From contig CP047919.1 in NCBI GenBank assembly GCA_010202465.1, forward strand, positions 434,001 to 498,000: 64,000 nucleotides of DNA, given 5' to 3'. The stretch is from Candidatus Saccharibacteria bacterium oral taxon 488 (lineage in GTDB: Bacteria > Patescibacteriota > Saccharimonadia > Saccharimonadales > Saccharimonadaceae). This document shows, piece by piece, positions 51,640-59,385 of the stretch. Under the pieces are notes generated by a model. That model was given only the letters and a program-made list of their open reading frames with translations, had not been told where the DNA came from and searched no databases. A program made the translations under genes and the position numbers. Numbering within the stretch: the first letter of the stretch is position 1; each line of letters begins with the position of its first letter.

Positions 51640-53416
51640 TGTCATAACGTGCCAGCTCATCATCAATCCCCACGCCAGCTGTCCGCTGTAGCTTGAGCAA
51701 ATTAGCATAAATACCGCCCGATTTTGCCAACTGTTTCGGCGTACCAATCTCGTCGACCCGGCCATGTTTTAGCGTCACGATCCGATCCACCGTAGCGATG
51801 GTACTCAGCCGGTGAGCGATAATCAGCGTCGTTCGCCCCTTCATCAGCCGCTCCAGCGCCTGCTGCACTAGATGCTCGCTCTTGCTGTCGAGATTGCTTG
51901 TTGCCTCGTCGAGAATGAGAATTGGCGCATCCTTGAGTACCGCCCGCGCGATGGCAATGCGCTGCTTTTGACCGCCGGACAGCTTGAGGCCACGCTCGCC
52001 AATTTGCGTGTCGTACCCTTTGTCAAGCTCACTGATGAAGTCGTGCGCGTTGGCGGCCTTGGCGGCGGCAATCACTTGCTCATCCGTCGGCTCGTCGGCG
52101 CCATAGGCGATATTTTCACGAATTGTGCCGGAAAAGAGCGCTGGCTCCTGAAACACCGTGGCAATGTGGCGACGCAAGCTCTTTTGCTGCACCACATCAA
52201 TTGCCACATCATCAATCATAATCTCACCACTGTCTGGCTGATACAGGCGCATCAGCAAGTTCGTTAAAGTGGTCTTGCCGCCGCCCGACTCGCTGACGAG
52301 AGCGACATGCTCACCGGGACGAAGCGTAAACGAGATGTCGGTCAACACTGGTTTTTGCATGGCAGAGGCGTAGCGAAACGAGACATTGCGAAATTCGACC
52401 GCCCCGCGGCTCACGACTAATTCCGGCGCGTGAGGCACATCTTCAATCGCTGGACGCAGCGTCATTACACCAACAAAATCCCGACTCCCGGCCAGAGCTT
52501 TTTGGAAATTATCAACGATGAAACTCATGTTAAACAGCGGCATCCGCAAATTATTAATCAGCGTGATCAGCAGCACCATATCGCCGATCGAAAAGCGCCG
52601 TTCGGTCGTCTGCACAAAAATGTAGGCAAAAATCATAAAGAAGATGACCGACAGCACCACGCCGCGCACAATGTCCATGCTGTGCCAATAGCGCGATTGC
52701 TTGCGCGTGATGGCAATTGTTTTGCGGTAACGCTTGGCAAAATGACGATATTCGAGCGACTCGCGGACATAGCTTTTGACGACTTTGATCTGAGCAATGA
52801 CTTCGGCAAACCGGCCGCTGGCCATATCCGTTTCGTGATTTTTACGGTTCTGAAAGGTCTGCCATTTCTTGCTGGTTAGCGCCGTCAGCCACATAAATAG
52901 CGGATACATGATGACCACCATTGCCGCCAGCTCCAGGCTGTACACCAGAACGATACCGATGGTGATGCCCGTCGTGAGCAGCATTTGGAAAAAGTTATTG
53001 GCAAACATGTTCAGGAAATTCGTCGTTTCGGTAATCGCGCGGTTGAGGCGATTGATAATCGTCCCAGTCAGCTCGCCATCAAAATAACTTTGCGGCAAGC
53101 CAAGCAAGTGATGATAGTACCGCGTCGATAGCTGCTGCTTGAGCCGCGTTGCCATCACGTCGCCCCAGTAACCGCCAAGGTTTCGCACCATCGTATTCGT
53201 CACGTCAAGCGCCAGCAGCACCAGCGCCAAGAAAATCGCCTGCTCAATTCCTACATTGCCGCCCTCAACCACTTCGACCATTAAGCTGGTCGCCCGCGAA
53301 ATCACGAACGGCACCGCAATGCCGGTCAGCGCCACAACAACTGAGCTAATACTAACCCCGATGTAGTATCTGCCCATGCCGCGTGCATATCGGAGCATGT
53401 GAATCAGCGGCTTCAT
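51617..53416 (-). CDS. ABC transporter, fused permease and ATPase (MsbA/MDR type)
   Basis: Half-transporter exporter that would act as a homodimer. The N-terminal half has about six membrane segments (for example ISSVVVALTGIAVPFVIS, LAAMVVIMYPLFMWLTAL, GVVLSVIFFMIFAYIFV). The ATPase has Walker A ALVSESGGGKTTLTNLL (about residues 377-393), Q-loop VFQEPALFSGTIREN, signature LSGGQKQRIAIARA, Walker B ILILDEATSNLD and the H-loop IAHRLST. The Walker A starts with Ser where Gly is usual. Length 599. The stop of pheT overlaps its start by one base. Substrate unknown. Confidence 0.93.
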   Translation of the reverse strand: MKPLIHMLRYARGMGRYYIGVSISSVVVALTGIAVPFVISRATSLMVEVVEGGNVGIEQAIFLALVLLALDVTNTMVRNLGGYWGDVMATRLKQQLSTRYYHHLLGLPQSYFDGELTGTIINRLNRAITETTNFLNMFANNFFQMLLTTGITIGIVLVYSLELAAMVVIMYPLFMWLTALTSKKWQTFQNRKNHETDMASGRFAEVIAQIKVVKSYVRESLEYRHFAKRYRKTIAITRKQSRYWHSMDIVRGVVLSVIFFMIFAYIFVQTTERRFSIGDMVLLITLINNLRMPLFNMSFIVDNFQKALAGSRDFVGVMTLRPAIEDVPHAPELVVSRGAVEFRNVSFRYASAMQKPVLTDISFTLRPGEHVALVSESGGGKTTLTNLLMRLYQPDSGEIMIDDVAIDVVQQKSLRRHIATVFQEPALFSGTIRENIAYGADEPTDEQVIAAAKAANAHDFISELDKGYDTQIGERGLKLSGGQKQRIAIARAVLKDAPILILDEATSNLDSKSEHLVQQALERLMKGRTTLIIAHRLSTIATVDRIVTLKHGRVDEIGTPKQLAKSGGIYANLLKLQRTAGVGIDDELARYDIAAERKH

Positions 53417-55929
53417 CAGACTACTTCAGCGCCCCACGCATCTTTGGCCGCTTGTTCAATCTGCTGCATCACCGGCGCGATATCCTTGTCCGTCAATGTC
53501 CGCTCATGCGAGGTGAACGTCAGTCGCCATGTCATCGTTTTCTGCGCCGCATCATGCTCGGACTGATAAATGGTGAGTGGCTCAATCCGTACATTCATAT
53601 CGGTGGTCCGTATAGCCTCATCCAGCGTCTGCAGTAGTTGCTGATACCTGACAGCGGATGGTACTTTGAGCGAGATATCGCGCGTCGTTGATGGATAGCG
53701 ACTGAGTGGCCGATAATGACTGTCACGCTTGGCGTAGACAGCCTCCAAGCCAGCAGTGTCCAAGCTCGCCGCCGCCACGTACGTTGGTAATTTGAAGTTC
53801 TTGATGACTGATTGTTTCAATTCGCCAACCAGACCGATGAACGTTCCGTCAGTTGTCTCAATCAGCGCGCTGCGCGACCGGTCAAACGGTGCCGCGACTG
53901 GAAGCGTAAGTTCTTGTTCAATTGGCTTGAATACCAACTCAGCGCCAAGGTCACGCGCCAACTGCTCAACCAAGCGACGAATTTTGTAAAACGGCGCACC
54001 CGCTCCCGGCTTTTTGGCAGCATAGACGATGTCCGTAAACTGACTGGCCTCTGGCAAACCATCTTCGCCTAGGCCATGCATTTTGCTGTGGCCCTTACCC
54101 ATTTCAAACAAAGCAAATTCATCATGCCCGGCCTTGATATTGGCGTGGACCTTGTCCAGCAAACTCGGAAGCACCGTCAAGCGGTAATATTGCAAATCAG
54201 GGCTGAGGGCGTTTGATAATTTGTATGCCTGAGCAACGTCCTGCTCGGCATTTTTTAGGATGCATTCGTGAACGAAACTGTAGGTCAAGACTTCGTTGGC
54301 ACCGGCACGCGATAGACTACGGCGAACGGCGTTTTTCAATTCACGACGCAAATTTTTTGGCGCGGGTTTAATGCTGCGATGCGGTAATTGACGCGGTAAT
54401 TTATCAAAGCCATACAGCCGGCCAACTTCTTCGACGATATCCTCAGGCAGCTCAATATCGGTGCGCCAAAACGGGCTGTAGACCATCATGCCGTCCTCAC
54501 CATACTCGCGCCCTTCATCAACGAAAAACTCAACGTTTCCTAGCAGCGTGTTCATTTCACCATCGGTAAAATTTACGCCGAGCCGCTCTTCAACAAATCC
54601 ACTCGGCACCAACAGGCCACCGCACCAATGCATACTATCAGCCAACACAGACCGCAGAGACTGATGATTCTTAAACAGCACGGGACTAGCTTGTTCACCG
54701 CCAGTCATACCCATGAGTCGCTTGAGTACCGGGTCGGTTTGTGCCGGTGACTGACCCTTATTAAACCGCGTCAACGCATCGGTAAAAATGCCGTGGCGCA
54801 TGGCCGTGCGGCGCAGCGCATACATATCAAAATTGGCGCACTCCAAAACGATGTTTTTCGTGCCATCCGAAACCTCAGTGTCGGTGCCGCCCATAATTCC
54901 CGCCAGACCAATCACGCCCTCGCCATCAGCAATGACAATGTCGTCCGTCGTCAGCTCATATTCCTTGCCATTGAGCAGACTGACTTTCTCGCCATCACGA
55001 GCCATCCGCGCCCCGAGTGTAGACCCACGTAATTTGTCATAATCATAGGCATGCGTTGGCTGTGCCGTCATGAGCATCATGTAATTCGTGGCATCGACAA
55101 TGTTATTAATCGGCTTGCCGCCCATCGCCACCAGCTGACATTGCAGCCACAGCGGACTTGGCTGCACCTCAATATTTTTGATGGCTACCGCTGAAAACAC
55201 CGGCACTACTTCAGTCGCCTCATTGAAGATCTCGAGCTCAAGACCGTCGCCGCCAGCAAATTCTTGAATCACATTGTACCACTCGGGGCTGGTAAACTGC
55301 TGGTGAAAAATCCCGGCAATCTCGCGTGCCACGCCGAGCTGCCCAAAGCAATCCGGCCGGTGAGTAAACATCTTATTCTCAATATCCAGCACGTAGTCGT
55401 CCAAACCAAACGTTTCCGCGAAACTCGCACCTGCCGTAAGTTCAACGCCCACCGGCACGTCGTGTTCATAAATCTCAACAATTCCCTCGTGATCCGTACC
55501 AATCGCCAGCTCGTCGGCCGCCGCCAACATACCCTGACTCAGCACGCCGCGCAGTGGCCGCGCATCTAGCACAAACGGCTCGTCGTCGTCAAAGCTTGCC
55601 GGCACCGTGCTTTTTGGCGGCAGCCAAATCGCCCACATATCCGCATGCACATTTGGCGCGCCGCAGACCACTTGTACCAGACCGCTCTCATCGCGCGGCA
55701 CATCCGCCACTGCGCCACCGTCATCAATCTTAGTCACACTCAGCCGGTCAGCATCAGGATGCTTGACGCATTCAACCACCCGGACGATTCGTGCGCCGCC
55801 ATATTTAGCGTTGAGGTCGATCACTTCTTCGACGCCACCAAGCTGCTGATTGACCCGCGACACCAACTCATCTACCGGCGGCAATTCAAAATTAATCAAT
55901 TGTTTGATAATGTTTAGGCTGACTTTCAT
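53416..55929 (-). CDS. pheT: Phenylalanyl-tRNA synthetase beta subunit
   Basis: Large subunit of the tetrameric class II PheRS. An N-terminal tRNA-binding (EMAP-like) domain includes IVRVVECVKHPDADRLSVTKID, a B3/B4 editing domain is around 210-370 (NNIVDATNYMMLMTAQPTHAYD), B5 follows (VEERLGVNFTDGEMNTLLG), then the catalytic-like core (EVGRLYGFDKLPRQLPHRS) and a C-terminal anticodon-binding FDX-ACB domain (YPSTTRDISLKVPSAVRYQQ). Length 837. The ATG lies seven bases behind an extended -10 TGATATACT and lacks a Shine-Dalgarno. pheS is 4.4 kb upstream, not adjacent. Confidence 0.95.
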   Translation of the reverse strand: MKVSLNIIKQLINFELPPVDELVSRVNQQLGGVEEVIDLNAKYGGARIVRVVECVKHPDADRLSVTKIDDGGAVADVPRDESGLVQVVCGAPNVHADMWAIWLPPKSTVPASFDDDEPFVLDARPLRGVLSQGMLAAADELAIGTDHEGIVEIYEHDVPVGVELTAGASFAETFGLDDYVLDIENKMFTHRPDCFGQLGVAREIAGIFHQQFTSPEWYNVIQEFAGGDGLELEIFNEATEVVPVFSAVAIKNIEVQPSPLWLQCQLVAMGGKPINNIVDATNYMMLMTAQPTHAYDYDKLRGSTLGARMARDGEKVSLLNGKEYELTTDDIVIADGEGVIGLAGIMGGTDTEVSDGTKNIVLECANFDMYALRRTAMRHGIFTDALTRFNKGQSPAQTDPVLKRLMGMTGGEQASPVLFKNHQSLRSVLADSMHWCGGLLVPSGFVEERLGVNFTDGEMNTLLGNVEFFVDEGREYGEDGMMVYSPFWRTDIELPEDIVEEVGRLYGFDKLPRQLPHRSIKPAPKNLRRELKNAVRRSLSRAGANEVLTYSFVHECILKNAEQDVAQAYKLSNALSPDLQYYRLTVLPSLLDKVHANIKAGHDEFALFEMGKGHSKMHGLGEDGLPEASQFTDIVYAAKKPGAGAPFYKIRRLVEQLARDLGAELVFKPIEQELTLPVAAPFDRSRSALIETTDGTFIGLVGELKQSVIKNFKLPTYVAAASLDTAGLEAVYAKRDSHYRPLSRYPSTTRDISLKVPSAVRYQQLLQTLDEAIRTTDMNVRIEPLTIYQSEHDAAQKTMTWRLTFTSHERTLTDKDIAPVMQQIEQAAKDAWGAEVV

Positions 55930-55936
55930 ATATACC

Positions 55937-55945
55937 AGTATATCA
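55937..55945 (-). promoter_or_regulatory. Extended -10 promoter of pheT, leaderless arrangement
   Basis: TGATATACT on the reverse strand (TATACT at 55942-55937), seven bases from the pheT ATG. It shows that pheT can be transcribed apart from pheS. Confidence 0.5.
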
Positions 55946-55947
55946 TT

Positions 55948-56454
55948 CTAATCAACGGTGTAGTCAAACACCTTGACAGGAATATCTTTTTCCTGAGCTT
56001 GGTCAATCGTAAACGTCGTGCCAGAGCTATCGTTGACCCGAAACGCCACCAGTTCGTCCGCCAAGTCAACAATTTGACAATTACGCGCATGAAATGAATC
56101 AGCATTAACTCCATTAAAATCAGTAGCATCGTGCAGTACTCCTGGCCGATGTTTGGCGATGTCTCGCAAAAGAGCGATCGTCGCAATCGCATCATCCTGG
56201 CGACATTTGCCGACAGCTGCACGATCATACAATGCTTGGCAATACAGCTCCAGCTCCACTGGCAAAAATATCCGAAACCGTGCCGCCTCCAGGCCACATT
56301 CATACGCCAGCCGCGCCGCTTCGTGATCAGCACCAGTCGCGCCACCCGACACAATCCCGCCGCCTTCAGCAATCTTTTGCCCGACAAACTGCTCAATATC
56401 GCGGCGAATCGTGTCATTTACTTCACGTGTACCGACAACTCCGAGCCACTTCAT
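55948..56454 (-). CDS. SLOG/DprA-like Rossmann-fold protein
   Basis: A 168-residue protein that reads as a stand-alone SLOG domain: WLGVVGTREVNDTIRRDIEQF with the GTRE loop, then GGGIVSGGATGADHEAARLA, the glycine-rich nucleotide-binding turn typical of DprA, LOG and DUF2493-like proteins. The tail TFTIDQAQEKDIPVKVFDYTV resembles the C-terminal strand of that fold. Such proteins bind nucleotides or ssDNA, but the role here is unknown. It lies between pheT and the HIT gene, all leftward. Confidence 0.8.
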   Translation of the reverse strand: MKWLGVVGTREVNDTIRRDIEQFVGQKIAEGGGIVSGGATGADHEAARLAYECGLEAARFRIFLPVELELYCQALYDRAAVGKCRQDDAIATIALLRDIAKHRPGVLHDATDFNGVNADSFHARNCQIVDLADELVAFRVNDSSGTTFTIDQAQEKDIPVKVFDYTVD

Positions 56455-56483
56455 AGTTCGCCCCGTTGGTTAAAGTTAAAATA

Positions 56484-56939
56484 TTACCCTTGAGCAGCAA
56501 TGATCTGCGCCTGAATCCGGTCTAGTTCGGCCTCATCCATCTTCGGCCCCTCGGTCGTCGTCAGCCAACCACGATAGCTCTCGTGAAACTCTGCGTTCTC
56601 TGCCCAGACATCAGTCCGCCCTGCCAAGTCACCATGTAGCGGATACAGCTTGGCGTGCACATGCGCCACGCCCGTCCCCTCGAATACCAGCGCTACCCGC
56701 GGTGTATCAAACGCGCGCTCCAGCAGCCGCGCCACCTGGCGCACTGCTCGCATAAACTCGAGGTATAACGTCTCGTCAATTGCAAAAATATAATCGCCCG
56801 GATTATGCTTTGGAATGACCACTGTCACCCCCGGGGTATTTGGAAACGGCGTGAGAAACGCCAAAAACTGCCCGTCCTCCCAAACCTTCCATGATTTTAC
56901 GGTGCCTGATACAATGTCGTCGAAAATTGTATGGTTCAT
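56484..56939 (-). CDS. HIT-family hydrolase
   Basis: Histidine-triad nucleotide hydrolase or transferase. The triad motif is HVHAKLYPLHGD (about residues 86-97), with the preceding FLTPFPNTPGVTVVIPKHN typical of the HIT strand-turn-strand. I start at the ATG at 56939 (NHTIFDDIVSG), preceded by AAAAGGAG; the longer frame from 57026 runs through the leader. Length 151. The third histidine of the usual HxHxHxx is replaced (HVHAKLYP), so the exact subgroup is unclear. Confidence 0.88.
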   Translation of the reverse strand: MNHTIFDDIVSGTVKSWKVWEDGQFLAFLTPFPNTPGVTVVIPKHNPGDYIFAIDETLYLEFMRAVRQVARLLERAFDTPRVALVFEGTGVAHVHAKLYPLHGDLAGRTDVWAENAEFHESYRGWLTTTEGPKMDEAELDRIQAQIIAAQG

Positions 56940-57098
56940 AATTCTACTCCTTTTAAGATAATTATACCAAATAATTTTAAGCTCAAGCAAAATACAACAT
57001 AAGACTACGTCCCGCGTTATGTTCACAACTTTCTACTAAGTTTAGTACTATGGTTAAACTATTACTGCAGAGGTAATTTACTGTTTTATGCCATAATT

Positions 57099-57146
57099 TT
57101 GACAAAATCCATTGACGTTTTGTTCTATTATTTGATATATATATCA
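57099..57146 (+). promoter_or_regulatory. Promoter with palindromic operator (copy B)
   Basis: TTGACG (57112-57117), 18 nt and TATATA (57136-57141). The -10 is inside TGATATATATATCA (57133-57146), identical to 45974-45987, and TTGACAAAA at 57099 repeats the upstream element. CAGCCTTT follows in both copies. Confidence 0.65.
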
Positions 57147-57248
57147 GCCTTTGCATCCGCAAGGGTCGGCGTTTCGCCCAAAGCCATTGGGCTTGAGACG
57201 CTCCACTTCGCGAGATAATTATCTCGCCTGACTCCAAGAGGAGTTATT
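57147..57248 (+). promoter_or_regulatory. Structured leader of the 57249 gene
   Basis: About 100 nt with GGCG-TTT-CGCC, CCCA...TGGG and the palindrome GCGAGATAATTATCTCGC (57203-57220). The blocks GGGTCGG and GGCTTGAGACGC recur in the leader at 45988-46103. AGAGGAGTT is the ribosome site. Confidence 0.45.
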
Positions 57249-57464
57249 ATGGGAACTAACAGCCAGTACGAGGGTGGTATGGGCCGCATCGGTGGAGAGG
57301 TCATGTACTGGGACAAGAACGATGACGGTACTACCAACATCTTCCCCGGTGGCATGCCCGGCGCACGGCCGCACGACCACATCGTCGTGAATGAGGACGG
57401 TGGTGTCGAGTATATGCGCGTCGACGGCGAGGTCATCAACGACTACCGCGACCACCACGGCTGA
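57249..57464 (+). CDS. Small acidic Gly/Asp-rich protein under the palindromic promoter
   Basis: A 71-residue soluble protein, rich in Gly, Asp, Met and His (GGMGRIGGEVMYWDKNDDG, PGGMPGARPHDHIVVNEDGG). It has no cysteine, signal or membrane segment and no family that I recognise; the spacing of GGMPGARPHDH recalls metal-binding or surface-coating small proteins only vaguely. The start is secure because of the strong Shine-Dalgarno. It has its own terminator. Co-regulation with the membrane protein at 46104 is suggested by the shared promoter. Confidence 0.75.
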   Translation: MGTNSQYEGGMGRIGGEVMYWDKNDDGTTNIFPGGMPGARPHDHIVVNEDGGVEYMRVDGEVINDYRDHHG

Positions 57465-57481
57465 TTCCTACTAAGCGGTTT

Positions 57482-57508
57482 GTGGCTTCCGTACAAAAAG
57501 CCACTTTT
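57482..57508 (+). terminator. Terminator of the 57249 gene
   Basis: GTGGCTT and AAGCCAC form a 7-bp stem with a 9-nt loop, followed by TTTTCCTTT. Confidence 0.8.
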
Positions 57509-57530
57509 CCTTTATAATATGTCATTGATT

Positions 57531-57868
57531 ATGGATAATCATCATACTATTATTGAGAAATTTACCGGCAAGCTTCATGAGTGCGCCTCACGTGGTCATT
57601 TTGAATTTACTAATCTGCCTATGGGGTCATATGACTTCTTTTACATCGTGACTGAAGATAGATGCTTTGCTGGTGAAGTATGTCTTTTAAGACGCGGTCT
57701 GTGTTGTATGACCCAATGAGCCGCTCAAGTGAAGCTTCTCCGATAGTTGGCGTAGAAGATGGATCTGGTAAAATTGTAGACTCTTGCTTCTCGTTGTATA
57801 GTCAACCAGATAATTTTATATTCTTCGACGGAGACTTCAACTATTGCTTATATAAGCTAACACCGTAA
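57531..57868 (+). pseudogene. Small unknown gene split by a -1 frame change
   Basis: The first frame (from the ATG at 57519 or 57531) reads DNHHTIIEKFTGKLHECAS and GSYDFFYIVTEDRCFAGEV, and then stops at 57719. The -1 frame, open from about 57676, continues in the same style with SFKTRSVLYDPMSRSSEAS and DNFIFFDGDFNYCLYKLTP. The switch would occur near GTATGTCTTTTAAG. It may be a decayed gene, two overlapping genes (an ATG at 57680 opens the second), or a programmed shift. TATAAT at 57513-57518 is a likely -10. No family recognised. Confidence 0.5.
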
Positions 57869-57881
57869 GCTTAATGCTTTT

Positions 57882-58004
57882 TCATTTTTCAGGAACATAG
57901 ACCAAACCATCTTCATCAGCGGAAGCTGTCGCCCAGCTACTCATGATTTCAGAATGATAGTCTTCAAATACTTGCTCATTCGTTGATTTTGGCCAGTTTG
58001 TCAT
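57882..58004 (-). CDS. Small protein of 40 residues
   Basis: The reverse strand encodes TNWPKSTNEQVFEDYHSEIM and SSWATASADEDGLVYVPEK. The composition is protein-like and acidic, with helix then loop. No Shine-Dalgarno or promoter is evident. It overlaps the start of the divergent frame at 58003 by two bases. No homologue is recognised. Size makes the call tentative. Confidence 0.4.
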   Translation of the reverse strand: MTNWPKSTNEQVFEDYHSEIMSSWATASADEDGLVYVPEK

Positions 58005-58287
58005 GGGATTTTTCGTGTTTGAGAATTGCAACCTGGATTACGCAAAGCATATTTACGGGCAACCAGTCTGTTTTAAGAATTCATCAGTTCAGAGCGTAGA
58101 TTTTCGCGGCGTCAAAGCTATTATTGAGGCAGGGGGCTGTGCCTTTCGCGGTATGAAATACGACGAGGAAACACAATTTATTTATGGTAGCGGCAAGTTG
58201 GCAGCACGATCACACTTTGTGAATCGCCAGGTGGACGATGGAGTGCAAGAGTTTTTTGATACGGCAAGATGTAGAGACTATAGATAG
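58003..58287 (+). CDS. Unknown small protein, possibly truncated
   Basis: A 94-residue frame with VCFKNSSVQSVDFRGVKAII, CAFRGMKYDEETQFIYGSGK and SHFVNRQVDDGVQEFFDTAR. The middle and end look like a folded domain, the first 15 residues less so. No ribosome site precedes the ATG, so it may be the remnant of a longer gene. No family recognised. It precedes the CYTH gene in the same direction. Confidence 0.4.
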   Translation: MGFFVFENCNLDYAKHIYGQPVCFKNSSVQSVDFRGVKAIIEAGGCAFRGMKYDEETQFIYGSGKLAARSHFVNRQVDDGVQEFFDTARCRDYR

Positions 58288-58350
58288 GTAACTGTATAAT
58301 ATAATTATAGGCTAAATACAATACTAGATAAACGCCAGAAAGGCCACAAA

Positions 58351-58914
58351 ATGACCAAAAAACTATTAGAAATCGAACGCAAACGTCAATTAACTGGTGA
58401 CGCAAACGAATTACTCAAGCGATTGCAAGACCTTGGTTTTGAACTACAGAGCAATCTCCACGAAATTGATACGTATTATTCTCGTCCTGATGTCGACTTT
58501 ATGCAGACGGTTGAATGTCTGCGAATTCGCCAGCGCGATGGTTTTGCTGAGGTGACATATAAGCCTGCAACGACGGCTGCGACACATACGAAAAATAATG
58601 TGATTATTAAGCCCGAGACAAACCTGCCAATTCAGCCCGAGAGCGCAACGGCTGCCAAACAACTGTTTGCCAACCTTGGCATGGTAAAACTGGTCGAGGT
58701 CAACAAATACCGTCGCTCGTTCCAGTCCCCTGATTTTCCGCAGGCAACGGTGGCCATAGACGAAATCAAAGACGCTGGGACATTCGTGGAAGTTGAGGTT
58801 TTGTCAGATGATGAGACCAGTGCGCTGGCGATGATTAGTGACATTGAAGCCAAACTCGGCCTTGAGTCGGCAGAAGTTGTCACGCGGCCTTATCGGGATA
58901 TTTGTATGGGATAA
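58351..58914 (+). CDS. CYTH-domain protein (class IV adenylate cyclase / triphosphatase fold)
   Basis: A triphosphate-tunnel enzyme of 187 residues. The EIERKRQL motif (ExExK type) is at residues 7-14, then LHEIDTYYSRPDVDFM, ECLRIRQRDGFAEVTYK and TVAIDEIKDAGTFVEVEVLS, giving the alternating charged strands of the tunnel. The EIDTYY and VEVEV features are like CyaB-type class IV cyclases, but thiamine-triphosphatase or inorganic triphosphatase activity is equally possible. AGAAAGG precedes the ATG. Confidence 0.88.
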   Translation: MTKKLLEIERKRQLTGDANELLKRLQDLGFELQSNLHEIDTYYSRPDVDFMQTVECLRIRQRDGFAEVTYKPATTAATHTKNNVIIKPETNLPIQPESATAAKQLFANLGMVKLVEVNKYRRSFQSPDFPQATVAIDEIKDAGTFVEVEVLSDDETSALAMISDIEAKLGLESAEVVTRPYRDICMG

Positions 58915-59385
58915 TCAAGCTACGTTTTTATCAAATCCACGCCTCGCCCCGCCACCCAACCGCAGCAGCACATTATACAAAAATATGATAATTCCCCAAA
59001 CAATCACGCTCAGATAATTACCCCAATTAAAATCATTCCAAGGATTACGAGTCGGACTGTCTGTCGGGTCGTACGCCACAAATCCCACTGTGGCCATCAC
59101 GAGAATGATCAGGAGACCGGAGATAATGATCTCACGCACGTAACTGGAGCGCTGAAATAGTGATAGCCTCAGGTTATATCGAGACCCCGACGGCAACAAC
59201 ACCAATAACACAATAACGATATACGATGGGATGGTTATTATGCCCTCAAATACATCCCACGGGTTAACCTTCATGATATCAGGTTTCACTACCTTCACGA
59301 TCTCTTGCATACCCAGCGACACCCCAAAGAACAGCAGCAGGATGATCAGCACCAGCCCAATGGAGCTCCATCGCCTAGTCCACAT
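58915..59385 (-). CDS. Four-helix membrane protein, partner of the 60304 gene
   Basis: A 156-residue protein with four hydrophobic segments: IGLVLIILLLFFGVSLGM (9-26), IITIPSYIVIVLLVLLP (49-65), EIIISGLLIILVMATVGFVAY (85-105) and YLSVIVWGIIIFLYNVLL (124-141), and short soluble ends. It overlaps the stop of the upstream 309-residue gene by 11 bp, so the two are translationally coupled. No family is recognised. The converging CYTH gene ends one base away. Confidence 0.7.
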   Translation of the reverse strand: MWTRRWSSIGLVLIILLLFFGVSLGMQEIVKVVKPDIMKVNPWDVFEGIITIPSYIVIVLLVLLPSGSRYNLRLSLFQRSSYVREIIISGLLIILVMATVGFVAYDPTDSPTRNPWNDFNWGNYLSVIVWGIIIFLYNVLLRLGGGARRGFDKNVA

